Below, in pieces: positions 28,192 to 36,569 of a DNA stretch of 64,000 nt. The stretch's first letter is position 1, and each line of letters starts with the position of its first letter. A program made the translations under genes and the position numbers. The notes under the pieces are model-generated. The model saw only the letters and a list, made by a program, of their open reading frames with translations. It searched no databases and was not told the DNA's origin. The stretch comes from Polyangium sp. y55x31 (GTDB lineage: Bacteria > Myxococcota_A > Polyangia > Polyangiales > Polyangiaceae). The stretch lies in the NCBI RefSeq assembly GCF_029946505.1, contig NZ_JARZHG010000007.1, positions 303,370 through 367,369 of the forward strand, written 5' to 3'.

Positions 28192-29268
28192 TCAGCGCCC
28201 GCGGGGGCGGCGCTGCGGGGACTTGCGCGCAGGGGTCTTTCGGGCGGGCTTCGGCTCAGCCGGGGTATCGGTGCCGAGGACCTCGGCGAGCGTGGAGGCG
28301 GTGAGGATCCGGTCCGCCATGCGGTCGAGCGCCTCGATCGTGGCCGCGTCGAGGACTTCCTTGACGGAGACGGGGAGTTCGCCGAAGCGGAGCTTGAGCT
28401 GGCGTGCGAGCGTGTCGCGACGGCCCTCGCGTTTGCCTCGTTCGATCCCTCGTTCAATCCCCCGTTCGATCCCTCGTTCGAACCCCTTCTGCTCGAGCCG
28501 CTCGCCGGCGTGGAAGATCTGATCGAACACGCTGTCGCCCACGGCTTTCCGCACCGCCATGACTACCTCGTCCTCCTCTCGTTTGCCGACCTTCCGAAGA
28601 TACATCATCACCGCCGTGATCGCAGCATCCCCGTCCGGCGCACGTACCACCTGCTGGAGCACCTCCGCCCACCGGCCGAGCCCTGCGAAGAGCTCCTCCG
28701 GGCTCCGTGAATGACGGAAGAGGTACAGGACCAACCGACCGAGCATCGTCATCGCCCGCCGCGACAGCTCCGCGTCGTCCACGCGGCTGATGTCGTCCAG
28801 CACGAACCCGAACCGAGGCACGTGTTCGAGCACGGAAAGGCTCGCCGCGTCGATGTCCACGAGCTCCTCGAACCGCCGTGCCGCGCGCCACCCGGTCTTG
28901 CTGTGGTGCAAGACGACCGGAACGATCGGCGGCAACTTCCTCGCCCGCGGGTGTTCGTCCCGGTACGAGCGCCAGATCCGCACCATGTACTCGAGCAGCC
29001 GCAGGAGCAGCCACGCGTCCACGTAACTCTGGTGCTCCCAGAGCACGTAGATGAAGGCGTCGCGGCCCGCGATCTTGGCGGAATACAGCAGATCACTCCG
29101 GTGCCCGTCGAGCTCCGGATCCACGAAATGCCCCGGGGCGAGCGCGAGGGTCGAAAAGTCGACCTTCTCGGCGAGCGCCGCCGGGAGCATCGTGCGCAGC
29201 GCCGGGGCCGCGTGCTCCGGATTCGAGAAGACGTACTGGAAGAGCGCGTCGTGCGGGTTGTCGGTCAT
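28192..29268 (-). CDS. Rpn family recombination-promoting nuclease (PD-(D/E)XK, transposase_31)
   Basis: The product is 358 aa. The N-terminal 200 residues match the Rpn/PF04754 family: HDALFQYVFSNPEHAAPALRTMLP, a catalytic core with DPELDGHRSDLLYSAKI and FIYVLWEHQSY (D, then E-x-Q), and PPIVPVVLHHSKTGW. Near residue 265 is the ERGIERGIERG repeat common in this family, and the C-terminus is basic (about 335-358). Rpn proteins are DNA endonucleases linked to RecA-independent recombination and, in some cases, phage defence. The name 'transposase' is historical; no terminal repeats are present. It lies 51 bases after the OLD gene and 65 before the RT. Confidence 0.9.
   Translation of the reverse strand: MTDNPHDALFQYVFSNPEHAAPALRTMLPAALAEKVDFSTLALAPGHFVDPELDGHRSDLLYSAKIAGRDAFIYVLWEHQSYVDAWLLLRLLEYMVRIWRSYRDEHPRARKLPPIVPVVLHHSKTGWRAARRFEELVDIDAASLSVLEHVPRFGFVLDDISRVDDAELSRRAMTMLGRLVLYLFRHSRSPEELFAGLGRWAEVLQQVVRAPDGDAAITAVMMYLRKVGKREEDEVVMAVRKAVGDSVFDQIFHAGERLEQKGFERGIERGIERGIERGKREGRRDTLARQLKLRFGELPVSVKEVLDAATIEALDRMADRILTASTLAEVLGTDTPAEPKPARKTPARKSPQRRPRGR
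28439..28486 (-). repeat. Four 12-bp coding repeats in the Rpn gene
   Basis: Four consecutive 12-mers of the form CGTTCGATCCCT (plus strand), with one to three changes each, encode the ERGI repeat on the minus strand. In-frame gain or loss of units would change the length of the linker without breaking the gene. Confidence 0.85.
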
Positions 29269-29319
29269 GCGCCGACAAACGAGCGTACCTGGAAAAACCC
29301 GGACGTCCAGCCGATATTC

Positions 29320-31197
29320 TCAACGCGGCGCCAGTCGCTCGCGGCCCTTGTCGAGGACATTGCTCAACAGGTCGGCGAGCTCCCGTAGATCTTCGGGCGC
29401 ATGCTCGGCAATCCACTGCGTCAGCCGCACCGAATGCTCGGTCTTCTGGTACGAAACCCGTGTCTCGGAAAGCTCGGTGAACAGCCGCTCGAGAAGCTTG
29501 GCGCCATGGATCGAGTCTTTCCAGCGGTCTCCGTCGAAGGATGCGGAAGCGAAATACTTGTGCCGCTTCACCTCGGTACTTCCCTCGCGCCAGGCATCGA
29601 GCTGACCTCGAATCCACGCATCCACCTCGGCATCCGTCACCGGCTTCTCTCGGAAGTCGGTGATTTCGTTGATCACCGCGGCGATGGCGCGAGGGTTGAG
29701 TAGATAGTTTTCGTAGAGGCGCCGCGGCGTGAAGGTGACCACGCCGTTGCTCTGCGTTCGGATGTCGGACATCTGCTTTTCGGTGCGTTCTTCCTTGTCG
29801 AAGACGAAGCCGACGGCGGGGGGTAGGAGCCCCTTGGCTTTGCTGAGGCGCTCGTAGATCTCGAAGACCGTCTTCGCGTGGCGCCCTTCGAGATCGCCGG
29901 TGCTGTTCACGGCGATGATGGCCGTGCCGAGGAGGGGCTTGCGCGCGACCTTCTCCAGGATGATCGGAACACAGATCTCTTCGGTGGGCCCCTCGACCCA
30001 GAGGACGTCATCCGCGCCGAACGCGTCCGAAAGGCGGGCGCCGATGTCCACGAGGTAACGCCGCAGTTGCTCGTTTTCGGCGGGATCGATGACGACGAAG
30101 TCGCTCGCACCGTCGCGCTGCGTGACGAGCGTGATGGTCGACGGGTTCGCCGCGGCGATGACGGTGGGTGAATGGGTCGTGAGGATGTACTGGTGCTGGG
30201 GATGCTCCTTGAAGACCTCGATGAGCTTTCGGACTGCGCCCGGGTGAAGGAAGCTTTGCGGCTCGTCAATGAGGATGGTGCGCGGACTGTCCGAGTTGAG
30301 GACGACGTAGAGCATGGCGAGCACCTGGCCGACACCGGTGCCGCATTCGTCCAACGGGACAGCGAGATCGAGGCGCTCGGTGGAGGGGTCGTGGGGCCAG
30401 GTAAGAAGTTCGACCTTGTTATCGGACAGGTTGCGAACCGTGACCTGACGAATCTGTGACAGGACGCGGTGCAGTGTTTCGTTGTACTTACGGAAGCGAA
30501 ATGGATTGCTTTGAAGGTTCGAGAGGACCTCTGCAAGGTTCGATGCGTCCGATCTGAGTACCGTGTTAGGACCGAACGCACAGATTCCGAGGTTGAACCG
30601 CTCGGCACGAAAAGAATATGCGGTACGCTGATATTGTTGAGCCAAACTAATACTGGGACCAACGCTACCCGTACTTTGAACATAATGATCAAATTTAGGC
30701 ATCCCATTGGCATCAACACTAAATACGACACGTCGGTTCGGGTCAAACTCGTAGTCGATATGCTTGAGCCCAATGCCCGGATGCCAGGCTACTCGAAATA
30801 TATCCTTTCCGAGCAGCCAAGTTATCAGCCTATCATTTCGGTGCTCATCAGTGTTTGAGTATGTGAAGCCATGCGTCCCAGAAAACCGCGATCCTTGTTT
30901 GGGCTGAGCTAGCTGTACCTCACGGCCAGGAACCAGGACTAGGGCGCGTAACTCGTCCTGGTCGATCCGAAAGCTTACGCGTAGTGCTGACGGTGTCGAA
31001 GATGCCTTCCCCACCTGCGGCACGGTCGCCAAGCTGCGATGGGGCTTGTCCGAGATGGACAGCGAGAGAGCTTCGAGCAGCGCCGTCTTCCCCGCGTTGT
31101 TCTGCCCCGTGATGATGTTGATCCCAGTGGTCAGCTTCAGCTCCGAGGACTCGCGATAGCTCTTGTAGTTCGTGATCTGAATACTCGCGATGTGCAC
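29320..31197 (-). CDS. OLD-family ATP-dependent nuclease (AAA ATPase plus TOPRIM)
   Basis: The product is 625 aa from a GTG at 31197, six bases after AGGAGG. The ABC-type ATPase starts at residue 1 (IQITNYKSYRES) with Walker A GQNNAGKT (31-38). Walker B is LIDEPQSFLHPG (about 305-315), followed by the ILTTHSPTVIAA switch. The C-terminal part (about 395-625) reads as a TOPRIM nuclease: WVEGPTEEICVPIIL with the conserved Glu, then GFVFDKEERTE with acidic residues. OLD proteins cleave DNA and act in defence (P2 Old, Gabija GajA); no GajB-like helicase is adjacent. DNA for residues about 99-239 is much richer in A+T than the surroundings. First gene of the minus-strand run. Confidence 0.92.
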   Translation of the reverse strand: MHIASIQITNYKSYRESSELKLTTGINIITGQNNAGKTALLEALSLSISDKPHRSLATVPQVGKASSTPSALRVSFRIDQDELRALVLVPGREVQLAQPKQGSRFSGTHGFTYSNTDEHRNDRLITWLLGKDIFRVAWHPGIGLKHIDYEFDPNRRVVFSVDANGMPKFDHYVQSTGSVGPSISLAQQYQRTAYSFRAERFNLGICAFGPNTVLRSDASNLAEVLSNLQSNPFRFRKYNETLHRVLSQIRQVTVRNLSDNKVELLTWPHDPSTERLDLAVPLDECGTGVGQVLAMLYVVLNSDSPRTILIDEPQSFLHPGAVRKLIEVFKEHPQHQYILTTHSPTVIAAANPSTITLVTQRDGASDFVVIDPAENEQLRRYLVDIGARLSDAFGADDVLWVEGPTEEICVPIILEKVARKPLLGTAIIAVNSTGDLEGRHAKTVFEIYERLSKAKGLLPPAVGFVFDKEERTEKQMSDIRTQSNGVVTFTPRRLYENYLLNPRAIAAVINEITDFREKPVTDAEVDAWIRGQLDAWREGSTEVKRHKYFASASFDGDRWKDSIHGAKLLERLFTELSETRVSYQKTEHSVRLTQWIAEHAPEDLRELADLLSNVLDKGRERLAPR

Positions 31198-31259
31198 CGC
31201 CGCCTCCTGGTCTGGCCATCCGCGCGCCTACCAGATGGCCCAGGACGCCGCAAGGCACC

Positions 31260-31331
31260 TCCAGGACACCCCTCCCCTTCCAGGACACCGACCTCCGCCT
31301 CCAGGACACCTCCCTCCCCCTCCAGGACAGC
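31260..31331. repeat. Four direct repeats of TCCAGGACACC upstream of the OLD gene
   Basis: Copies begin at 31260, 31279, 31300 and 31321 (the last ends in AGC). They are separated by C/T-rich spacers, giving 19-21-base spacing, close to two helical turns. They lie 60-130 bases before the OLD start, in the 311-base gap to the next gene, where I see no gene and no clear sigma-70 boxes. They could be regulator sites or a simple slippage product. Confidence 0.7.
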
Positions 31332-31508
31332 AGGACGCCCCCTGCCCAGTCCCGCCCGAACGCAAAATTCCTGCTCGGACCATTGCAGCCTGACAGACGG
31401 TGATTATCCCCAGCGTTCACTCATTTCGGAGGCGGGCTCATCCTCCTCCGTCGACCGGAGCGCTGCCGGCCGCGTTCGGCTCGTCTGCGCCCCAGGGAGC
31501 TTTACATC

Positions 31509-32348
31509 ATGTCGAAGCCGAGCACCGATTTCGTGCGGTGGTCCGAGGTCGTTCGTTCCATGAACGTCGACGCCGAGGCGTTGCCCCAGTCGCCCGTGCC
31601 CTTGCACGTGCTCTTCGGGGAGGCCGTGGACGTCGCGCGGTTCTTCGAGAAGTATTACAAGACGCAGGTCGGCGAGGGAGGCGTGGTCCTCCGGCGCGGA
31701 CTCGATTCCGTGGCAGGCCGCGGGAAGGGGAAAGGCGCGCGGAGGATCGGGCCGAAGACGGGCAAGGAGATCCTGTCGATCCAGCGCGCCGCGCAGGAAG
31801 CGCAGACGCGGTATCTGCTCACGGTCGATACGGCAAAGCCCGACGAGGATCCGCTCGAGCGGGGGCTGTTTTTGCTCGGTGAGATCAAGGCCGCGCTCAC
31901 GTACCATTTCGATGACGGAGTGACAGACGCGGCCGATGCGCAGCTTGCGCGAGTGAGCGCGGCGCACGAGGCGGATCCACGCTCTGCCGACGCAGTCGCG
32001 GCGGCGCTCGCAGATCATGCGGCGCTCGCGGCTACGTACGAGAAGGAGCTCGACGGGTTCGGGGGATTCTCGGCAGCCTACATCGACGAAGCGAAGAAAG
32101 TGGCGGCAGCGCTCCGAGAAAAGCCCACACGCGTGGCCACGAGCGAGGCGACGAGGGACGCGCTCTTGCTGCGGAATCGGCTCGTGGCGCTGCTCCTCGA
32201 GCGAATCGGGATCGTGCGGGCTGCCGCGCGGTTCGTGTTCCGCGATCGACCCGAGATCGTGCGAGAGGCGACCAGCGAGTACGCCCGCAAGCGGCGCGCG
32301 GAGGCGCGGCGCACCAAGGAAAGCCCCGCGGAGACGGCGGTCGGCTGA
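31509..32348 (+). CDS. Helical protein of unknown function, basic C-terminus
   Basis: The product is 279 aa. The ATG follows CAGGGAGC by eight bases. No signal, no membrane segment, no family I recognise. It is mostly Ala/Glu/Arg-rich helix with a charged core (GEIKAALTYHFDDGVTDAAD). The C-terminus RDRPEIVREATSEYARKRRAEARR is strongly basic. Size, helical content and tail resemble the protein encoded at 35796-36566, and the two may be distant paralogues. It is transcribed away from the OLD gene. Confidence 0.75.
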   Translation: MSKPSTDFVRWSEVVRSMNVDAEALPQSPVPLHVLFGEAVDVARFFEKYYKTQVGEGGVVLRRGLDSVAGRGKGKGARRIGPKTGKEILSIQRAAQEAQTRYLLTVDTAKPDEDPLERGLFLLGEIKAALTYHFDDGVTDAADAQLARVSAAHEADPRSADAVAAALADHAALAATYEKELDGFGGFSAAYIDEAKKVAAALREKPTRVATSEATRDALLLRNRLVALLLERIGIVRAAARFVFRDRPEIVREATSEYARKRRAEARRTKESPAETAVG

Positions 32349-32380
32349 CCCGGACGGCGAAGAAGGCTCCCGGAGACCTC

Positions 32381-32731
32381 GCCACTTGCTCGGCAGAGGC
32401 GTGCACAAGACCTACAGCTGCAAGCTGTATCGCCCCGCAGGGCGGTCTCGTGACGCATCATTCTTACATGGGGTACAGGTCGCAGCCGCGACGTGACATC
32501 GCGGGGTGATAGCTGGCTGCTCGTGTCCCCGGGAGCCGTCCCCATGGGAACATATTTTCCCGACGCAGGGAAGCCCCGAAAGAAAGCCGCTCACGAGAGG
32601 CGCCGCCACCTGCTCGGCAGACGCGTACGGGGACGAAAAGCCCTGCGGGGCGGTCCCCGTAACGCTTCGTTCCCCATGGGGAGTCGTTCGCAGCCGCGAC
32701 GTGACATCGCGGGGTGATAGCTGGCTGCTCG
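32381..32731. repeat. Two-copy structured intergenic repeat
   Basis: Copy 1 spans 32381-32523 and copy 2 spans 32605-32731. Both open with GCCAC(T/C)TGCTCGGCAG, carry a small GC hairpin (CGCCC-CGCA-GGGCG or GCCC-TGCG-GGGC) near the centre, and end in an identical 43-base block that includes GTGATAGCTGGCTGCTCG. This fills the 409-base gap between 32349 and 32757, in which I find no gene. A related fragment (GTGATAGCTGGCGGC) occurs at about 41856, before another lipoprotein gene. It may be a REP-like or mobile non-autonomous element. Confidence 0.75.
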
Positions 32732-32757
32732 CGCCTCCCGTGAGCCCGGCGATGACA

Positions 32758-35679
32758 TCACATCTTGGGCTCGGGCGGAAGGGCGTCGTCGGAGCGCGTC
32801 GTGTCTTCGTCGAGCAGCGCGCGCAGACGGTCGCGCGGGCCGCCCGGGGCGCGGCGGACCAGGGCGTCGAAGCGCCGTGTCTCGGCCCGGATGCGCTCGC
32901 CGTGGGCGCGGAGCGCGGGGAGAGCCTCCGCGGGCAGGGTCGGGCGGGCGAGGACCGTGAGGTTTTCGACGAGCTCGCGGTGGCTGCGCGGCGCCGTGAG
33001 CGTCGCGCTCACGCCGGGCTGCGTGAGCGAGTAACGGTAGCAATCGGGGGCATTCGGGGGTTTTGTCTCCGGGGAATCGCCCGGCGTGGGGCGGAGGAGG
33101 CGGCCGTAGGAGGTGGCCGTGAACGTGAGGACGCCCGTCCCCCGCGCGCGGGCCGTTGGGAGGAGCGTGGTTTCGGCGCCGGGGTGCGCGGCGCTGTGGC
33201 GGGTCATCACGACGGGCCAGGGGTGCTTCTCGAGCGCGGAGACGGCCACGGCGCGGTCGTGCGTGGAGAAGCCGAAGGCGCGCAGCTTGCCTTCGTCCCG
33301 CAGGCGCGCGAGGGCGTCGTAATCGTCGTCGGCGAGGCGATCCGGGGAGCGGACCCAGAACAGGAGGAAGACGTCGATCCAATCGATGCGCAGGCGCGCG
33401 AGCGTGCGCTCGACGTCGGCGCGGAGGGCGTCGGGGCCCGAATGGTAGGTGCCGGCGACGAGGACGAGCCCGTCCCGGCCGGCCCGGCGAGACCGCAGGA
33501 AACGCGTCAGCTCGTGATAACGTGGCTCCCAGAAGAAGGCATTGACCCCGGCGTCGCGGGCATCGGCGAAGCTCGACGCAATGAGGCCGTGGGCGCCCGA
33601 GACCACGAGCGGCGACACGAAAAGCCCCGTGGTCCCGAGGGGCCGGAGGGTGACGCCTTCGGGCCGCGCGGACGCCGGAGCCCGCTTTCGCGCCGGCTCC
33701 GCGGCGGGCGGGGGCGCCGCCGGGCGGTGCTCGGCGAGGGAGGGCTGCTTGGAAAATGCCTCGTCCGGGAGCACGAGCGTCAGGGCTTCGAGGTGCGCCT
33801 TCACGAGGGCCCCTTCCGCGCCGGGTGCGAGGGCCGCGGCGAGACGCGCGAGGGCGCGATCGTCGCCGTCGCGAAGCAGCCAGGTATAGGCCGAGGTGCG
33901 GACGGCCTCGTCGGGCTCGGGTCTCGACGGGTCGAGCAGCACGAGGAGCCGGTCTTCGAGGCCAACGACGGCTTCGAGGGCGCTCGCGGCGGCGGCGCGG
34001 ACCATCGGGGCGCGGTCCTGGGAGAGGCGGAGCAGGGTGCGGAAGGCTTCGGGGTGGAGCGCTTCGTCCTCGGGCGCGAGCAGATCGGCGGCGCGGGCGC
34101 GAAGGAAAGGGTCGGCCGCGAGGGCCGAGGCGAGCGCGCAGGCGCGGACGTCGTCCGGCGCGAGCGTATCCCGATGGCGGAACACGAGGGTCATCGCCTG
34201 CCGGCGGATCCACGGGTCGGCGTCGCTGACGGCGGCGGCGAGGGCCACGTCCGGGTCGAGGACGGCCGCGCGAATCCAGGGGTCCTCGTCGGCGAGGGCG
34301 CGGGCGCGTTCGGCCGGTGGCAGATCGCCCCCGGCGGCGCGGGCGGCGAGGGCGACGGCGCGGGTCGCGGGGTCCGTGTCGTCGGCGGCGCGGGCGAGCA
34401 GGCGGTCGTCGCCGAGCAGGGCCGCGGCTTCGGCGACGGCGCGACGTTCGCGGACGGATGCGGCGCGGGGAGCGGCGACGACCAGGGCCTCGGCCCAAGC
34501 CGCCAGAATACGCGGCGACCCGGGCCGCCTTTCCCACCCCGCGAGCGCCGCCGCGCGGACCTCCTCGTCCGGATCGTCGAGCGCCCCGAGCACGACCGAA
34601 AGCGACCGCTGATCCCGCAGCAATCCCGTCACCGCGGCCGCCCGCAGCCCCGTCGCGCCGTTCTTCGCCAAGCCCCGCACCCGCTCCAGGTCCTCCGCGT
34701 TCCCCCGCACCGCGAGCACCTCCGCGGCCCACGCGAGCGCCCCGGGGGACGGCGGATCCGCCACGAGGACCCGCCGGGCGAGCGGCAGATCCTCCCCGCT
34801 CCCGAGCCGATCGAGCACGGCGCGCACCTCGGCGGCGGCGTGGGGGACGCGTGGCTCGTCGAGCCATCGCAACGCGAGGAGGAGCGCATCGGAGTCGTTC
34901 CGCTCGCGCAAACGACGACGCGCGAGGGCGCGTAGCGGCGCGTGGGGATCACCGAGCCAGGCGACGAGCGCGGCGGCGGGCACGAGCGCGGGGTCGGCCT
35001 TTTCGAGCCGCGCGGTGACGACGGCGGGATCCTCGTCGGCGAGGCCTTCCGCGAGGAACACGGCCGGCGAAGCGGCCGCGGCCGGCGTATCGGCGGCGCC
35101 GGCCCACGCGGCGCCGAGGTAAGACGCGGCGGAGGCGACGGTCCCGGTCGGATCCTTCGCGGCGGCCTGGGAGACGGCGTCCCGCACCTCGAAATCGTCC
35201 TCGCCGAGCACGACGAGCGCCTGCACGGCCGCATGCCGCACGCGCCAAAAAGGATCCGCGAGCGCCTCGACGAGCAGCCAAAGCGCCTCCTTCCCCCCGG
35301 CCGCGGCCGCGGCGCGCACGGCCGATCGACGCACCCACCAGACGGGCTCCTTTCGAATGGCGCGGGCCGCGTACGGCAACACATCACGCGCTTCGAGCCG
35401 GGCGAGCGCGCGATAAGCCCGATCGCGCACCGAAGGCATCACGTCATCGAGCGCCTCGACGAAGGCGACCGTGAACCGACGACTGCGCAGCTCGCCGAGC
35501 TTCTGGGCGGCGGCGGCGCGCACCCCGGCGTCCTCGTCGCCGAGCATGGCCTGGCGCAGGGCGAAGCGGGCGGGCAGCGGGCGCGCGTCGAGGGTCTCGA
35601 CGGCGTCGCGCCGGACCTCGGGGTCGTCGTCGAGGAGGCGGACGAGCGCGGGGGGGTTCGCGGGGGCGGAGCGGTCCAC
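32758..35679 (-). CDS. HEAT-repeat protein fused to a degenerate aldo/keto reductase domain
   Basis: The product is 973 aa. Residues 1-about 690 are HEAT repeats with the pattern LLDDDPEVRRDAVETL or ALADPFWRVRHAAVQALVVL, about 18 units. After a Pro/Ala linker (PAAPPPAAEPARKRA) comes an aldo/keto-reductase-like barrel from about residue 715 (LRPLGTTGLFVSPLVVSG, RIDWIDVFLLFWVRSP, LRDEGKLRAFGFSTHD). The family tetrad is mostly lost: Asp is replaced in NAFFWEPRYHE, only Tyr is kept, Lys becomes Gly in LVLVAGTY, and His becomes Phe in VFLLFWV. It is therefore unlikely to be a reductase and more likely a binding scaffold. The upstream intergenic region (35680-35795) backs onto the divergent 35796 gene. 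Confidence 0.88.
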   Translation of the reverse strand: MDRSAPANPPALVRLLDDDPEVRRDAVETLDARPLPARFALRQAMLGDEDAGVRAAAAQKLGELRSRRFTVAFVEALDDVMPSVRDRAYRALARLEARDVLPYAARAIRKEPVWWVRRSAVRAAAAAGGKEALWLLVEALADPFWRVRHAAVQALVVLGEDDFEVRDAVSQAAAKDPTGTVASAASYLGAAWAGAADTPAAAASPAVFLAEGLADEDPAVVTARLEKADPALVPAAALVAWLGDPHAPLRALARRRLRERNDSDALLLALRWLDEPRVPHAAAEVRAVLDRLGSGEDLPLARRVLVADPPSPGALAWAAEVLAVRGNAEDLERVRGLAKNGATGLRAAAVTGLLRDQRSLSVVLGALDDPDEEVRAAALAGWERRPGSPRILAAWAEALVVAAPRAASVRERRAVAEAAALLGDDRLLARAADDTDPATRAVALAARAAGGDLPPAERARALADEDPWIRAAVLDPDVALAAAVSDADPWIRRQAMTLVFRHRDTLAPDDVRACALASALAADPFLRARAADLLAPEDEALHPEAFRTLLRLSQDRAPMVRAAAASALEAVVGLEDRLLVLLDPSRPEPDEAVRTSAYTWLLRDGDDRALARLAAALAPGAEGALVKAHLEALTLVLPDEAFSKQPSLAEHRPAAPPPAAEPARKRAPASARPEGVTLRPLGTTGLFVSPLVVSGAHGLIASSFADARDAGVNAFFWEPRYHELTRFLRSRRAGRDGLVLVAGTYHSGPDALRADVERTLARLRIDWIDVFLLFWVRSPDRLADDDYDALARLRDEGKLRAFGFSTHDRAVAVSALEKHPWPVVMTRHSAAHPGAETTLLPTARARGTGVLTFTATSYGRLLRPTPGDSPETKPPNAPDCYRYSLTQPGVSATLTAPRSHRELVENLTVLARPTLPAEALPALRAHGERIRAETRRFDALVRRAPGGPRDRLRALLDEDTTRSDDALPPEPKM

Positions 35680-35795
35680 GGGATCGCCTTCGAGCGGGAC
35701 GGCAAAGTGGAGCGAATGTCAAGCGGCGCGGCATTCCGGCTTGCCGGGCTCGTTCGCTCTTGATTACCCTCGCGGCCGCTCGGAGGGAGGTGTTC

Positions 35796-36566
35796 ATGTC
35801 GAAGGTCGGCGAACAGGTGCAGAATCAGATCCGCGTGAGCGACAAGGTGGTCGCCTCGGCCCGTACGCACGGCGTGGCCGTCGCGGAGGTCCTCGCGGCG
35901 CGGTCGCAGGAGGTCCAGGGGCCGCTCACGAAAGCCACGAAGCACTCGTACCTCGCGATCTTCGACGCGCTCGCGGACGGCCTCGCGCGGGCCGCGGCGG
36001 AGCTCGGCAAAGCGGAGGAAGACCTCGCGGCCGAGCGGGCGGACGACATCCCGGTGCGCGCCTCGCGCGACGCGGCGGCCGCGGCGCTCGCGACCTTGCT
36101 CGGCCTCTTGCGCCGGACGATCGAGGACCACATGGGGGCGGCGGCGCTCGCGACGTACGGCCTCTCGACGGAATCGCCGCGCGTGCCGGCGAAGCTGCTC
36201 CAGTACACGAAAACCGTGGCGCGGCTGCTCGGCGAGCACCCGGCGACGGTGGTCTCGCCGCTCGGCTCGACGTTCGACACGGCGGTCGCGTTGCAATCGG
36301 TGAACAAGCAATCGAGCCAGCTCGAAGCGGCGGTGGGGGACGACCACCGCGAGGCGCGGGAGCTCGAGACGGCGCTCGCGGCGCGGGACCGGGCGGCGGC
36401 GGCGTGGTCGGATGCGTATCAGGGGACGGCAGAGGCGCTGGAGGGGTTGTATCGGCTGGCCGGATATCGGGACCTGGCCGAGAAGGTGCGGCCGACGCAG
36501 CGGAAGATCCGCGGGGAGGACGAGGGGGCGGAGATCGAAGGGGCGGAGCCGGCGAAGGAGGGGTGA
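35796..36566 (+). CDS. Helical protein of unknown function
   Basis: The product is 256 aa from the ATG at 35796, with GGAGGGAGG just upstream. It has no signal or membrane segment; almost all is Ala-rich amphipathic helix, and the end is YRDLAEKVRPTQRKIRGED. It shares size, composition and this type of basic tail with the protein at 31509. I recognise no function. It converges on the truncated Uma2 gene, three bases away. Confidence 0.75.
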   Translation: MSKVGEQVQNQIRVSDKVVASARTHGVAVAEVLAARSQEVQGPLTKATKHSYLAIFDALADGLARAAAELGKAEEDLAAERADDIPVRASRDAAAAALATLLGLLRRTIEDHMGAAALATYGLSTESPRVPAKLLQYTKTVARLLGEHPATVVSPLGSTFDTAVALQSVNKQSSQLEAAVGDDHREARELETALAARDRAAAAWSDAYQGTAEALEGLYRLAGYRDLAEKVRPTQRKIRGEDEGAEIEGAEPAKEG

Positions 36567-36569
36567 GGG

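Noticed and set aside
28192..29268. Insertion sequence (the family is sometimes named transposase)
   Set aside because: No terminal inverted repeats or target duplications are visible; the protein is an Rpn nuclease.
29320..31197. Gabija system
   Set aside because: The OLD protein resembles GajA in layout, but no UvrD-like GajB helicase gene lies on either side.
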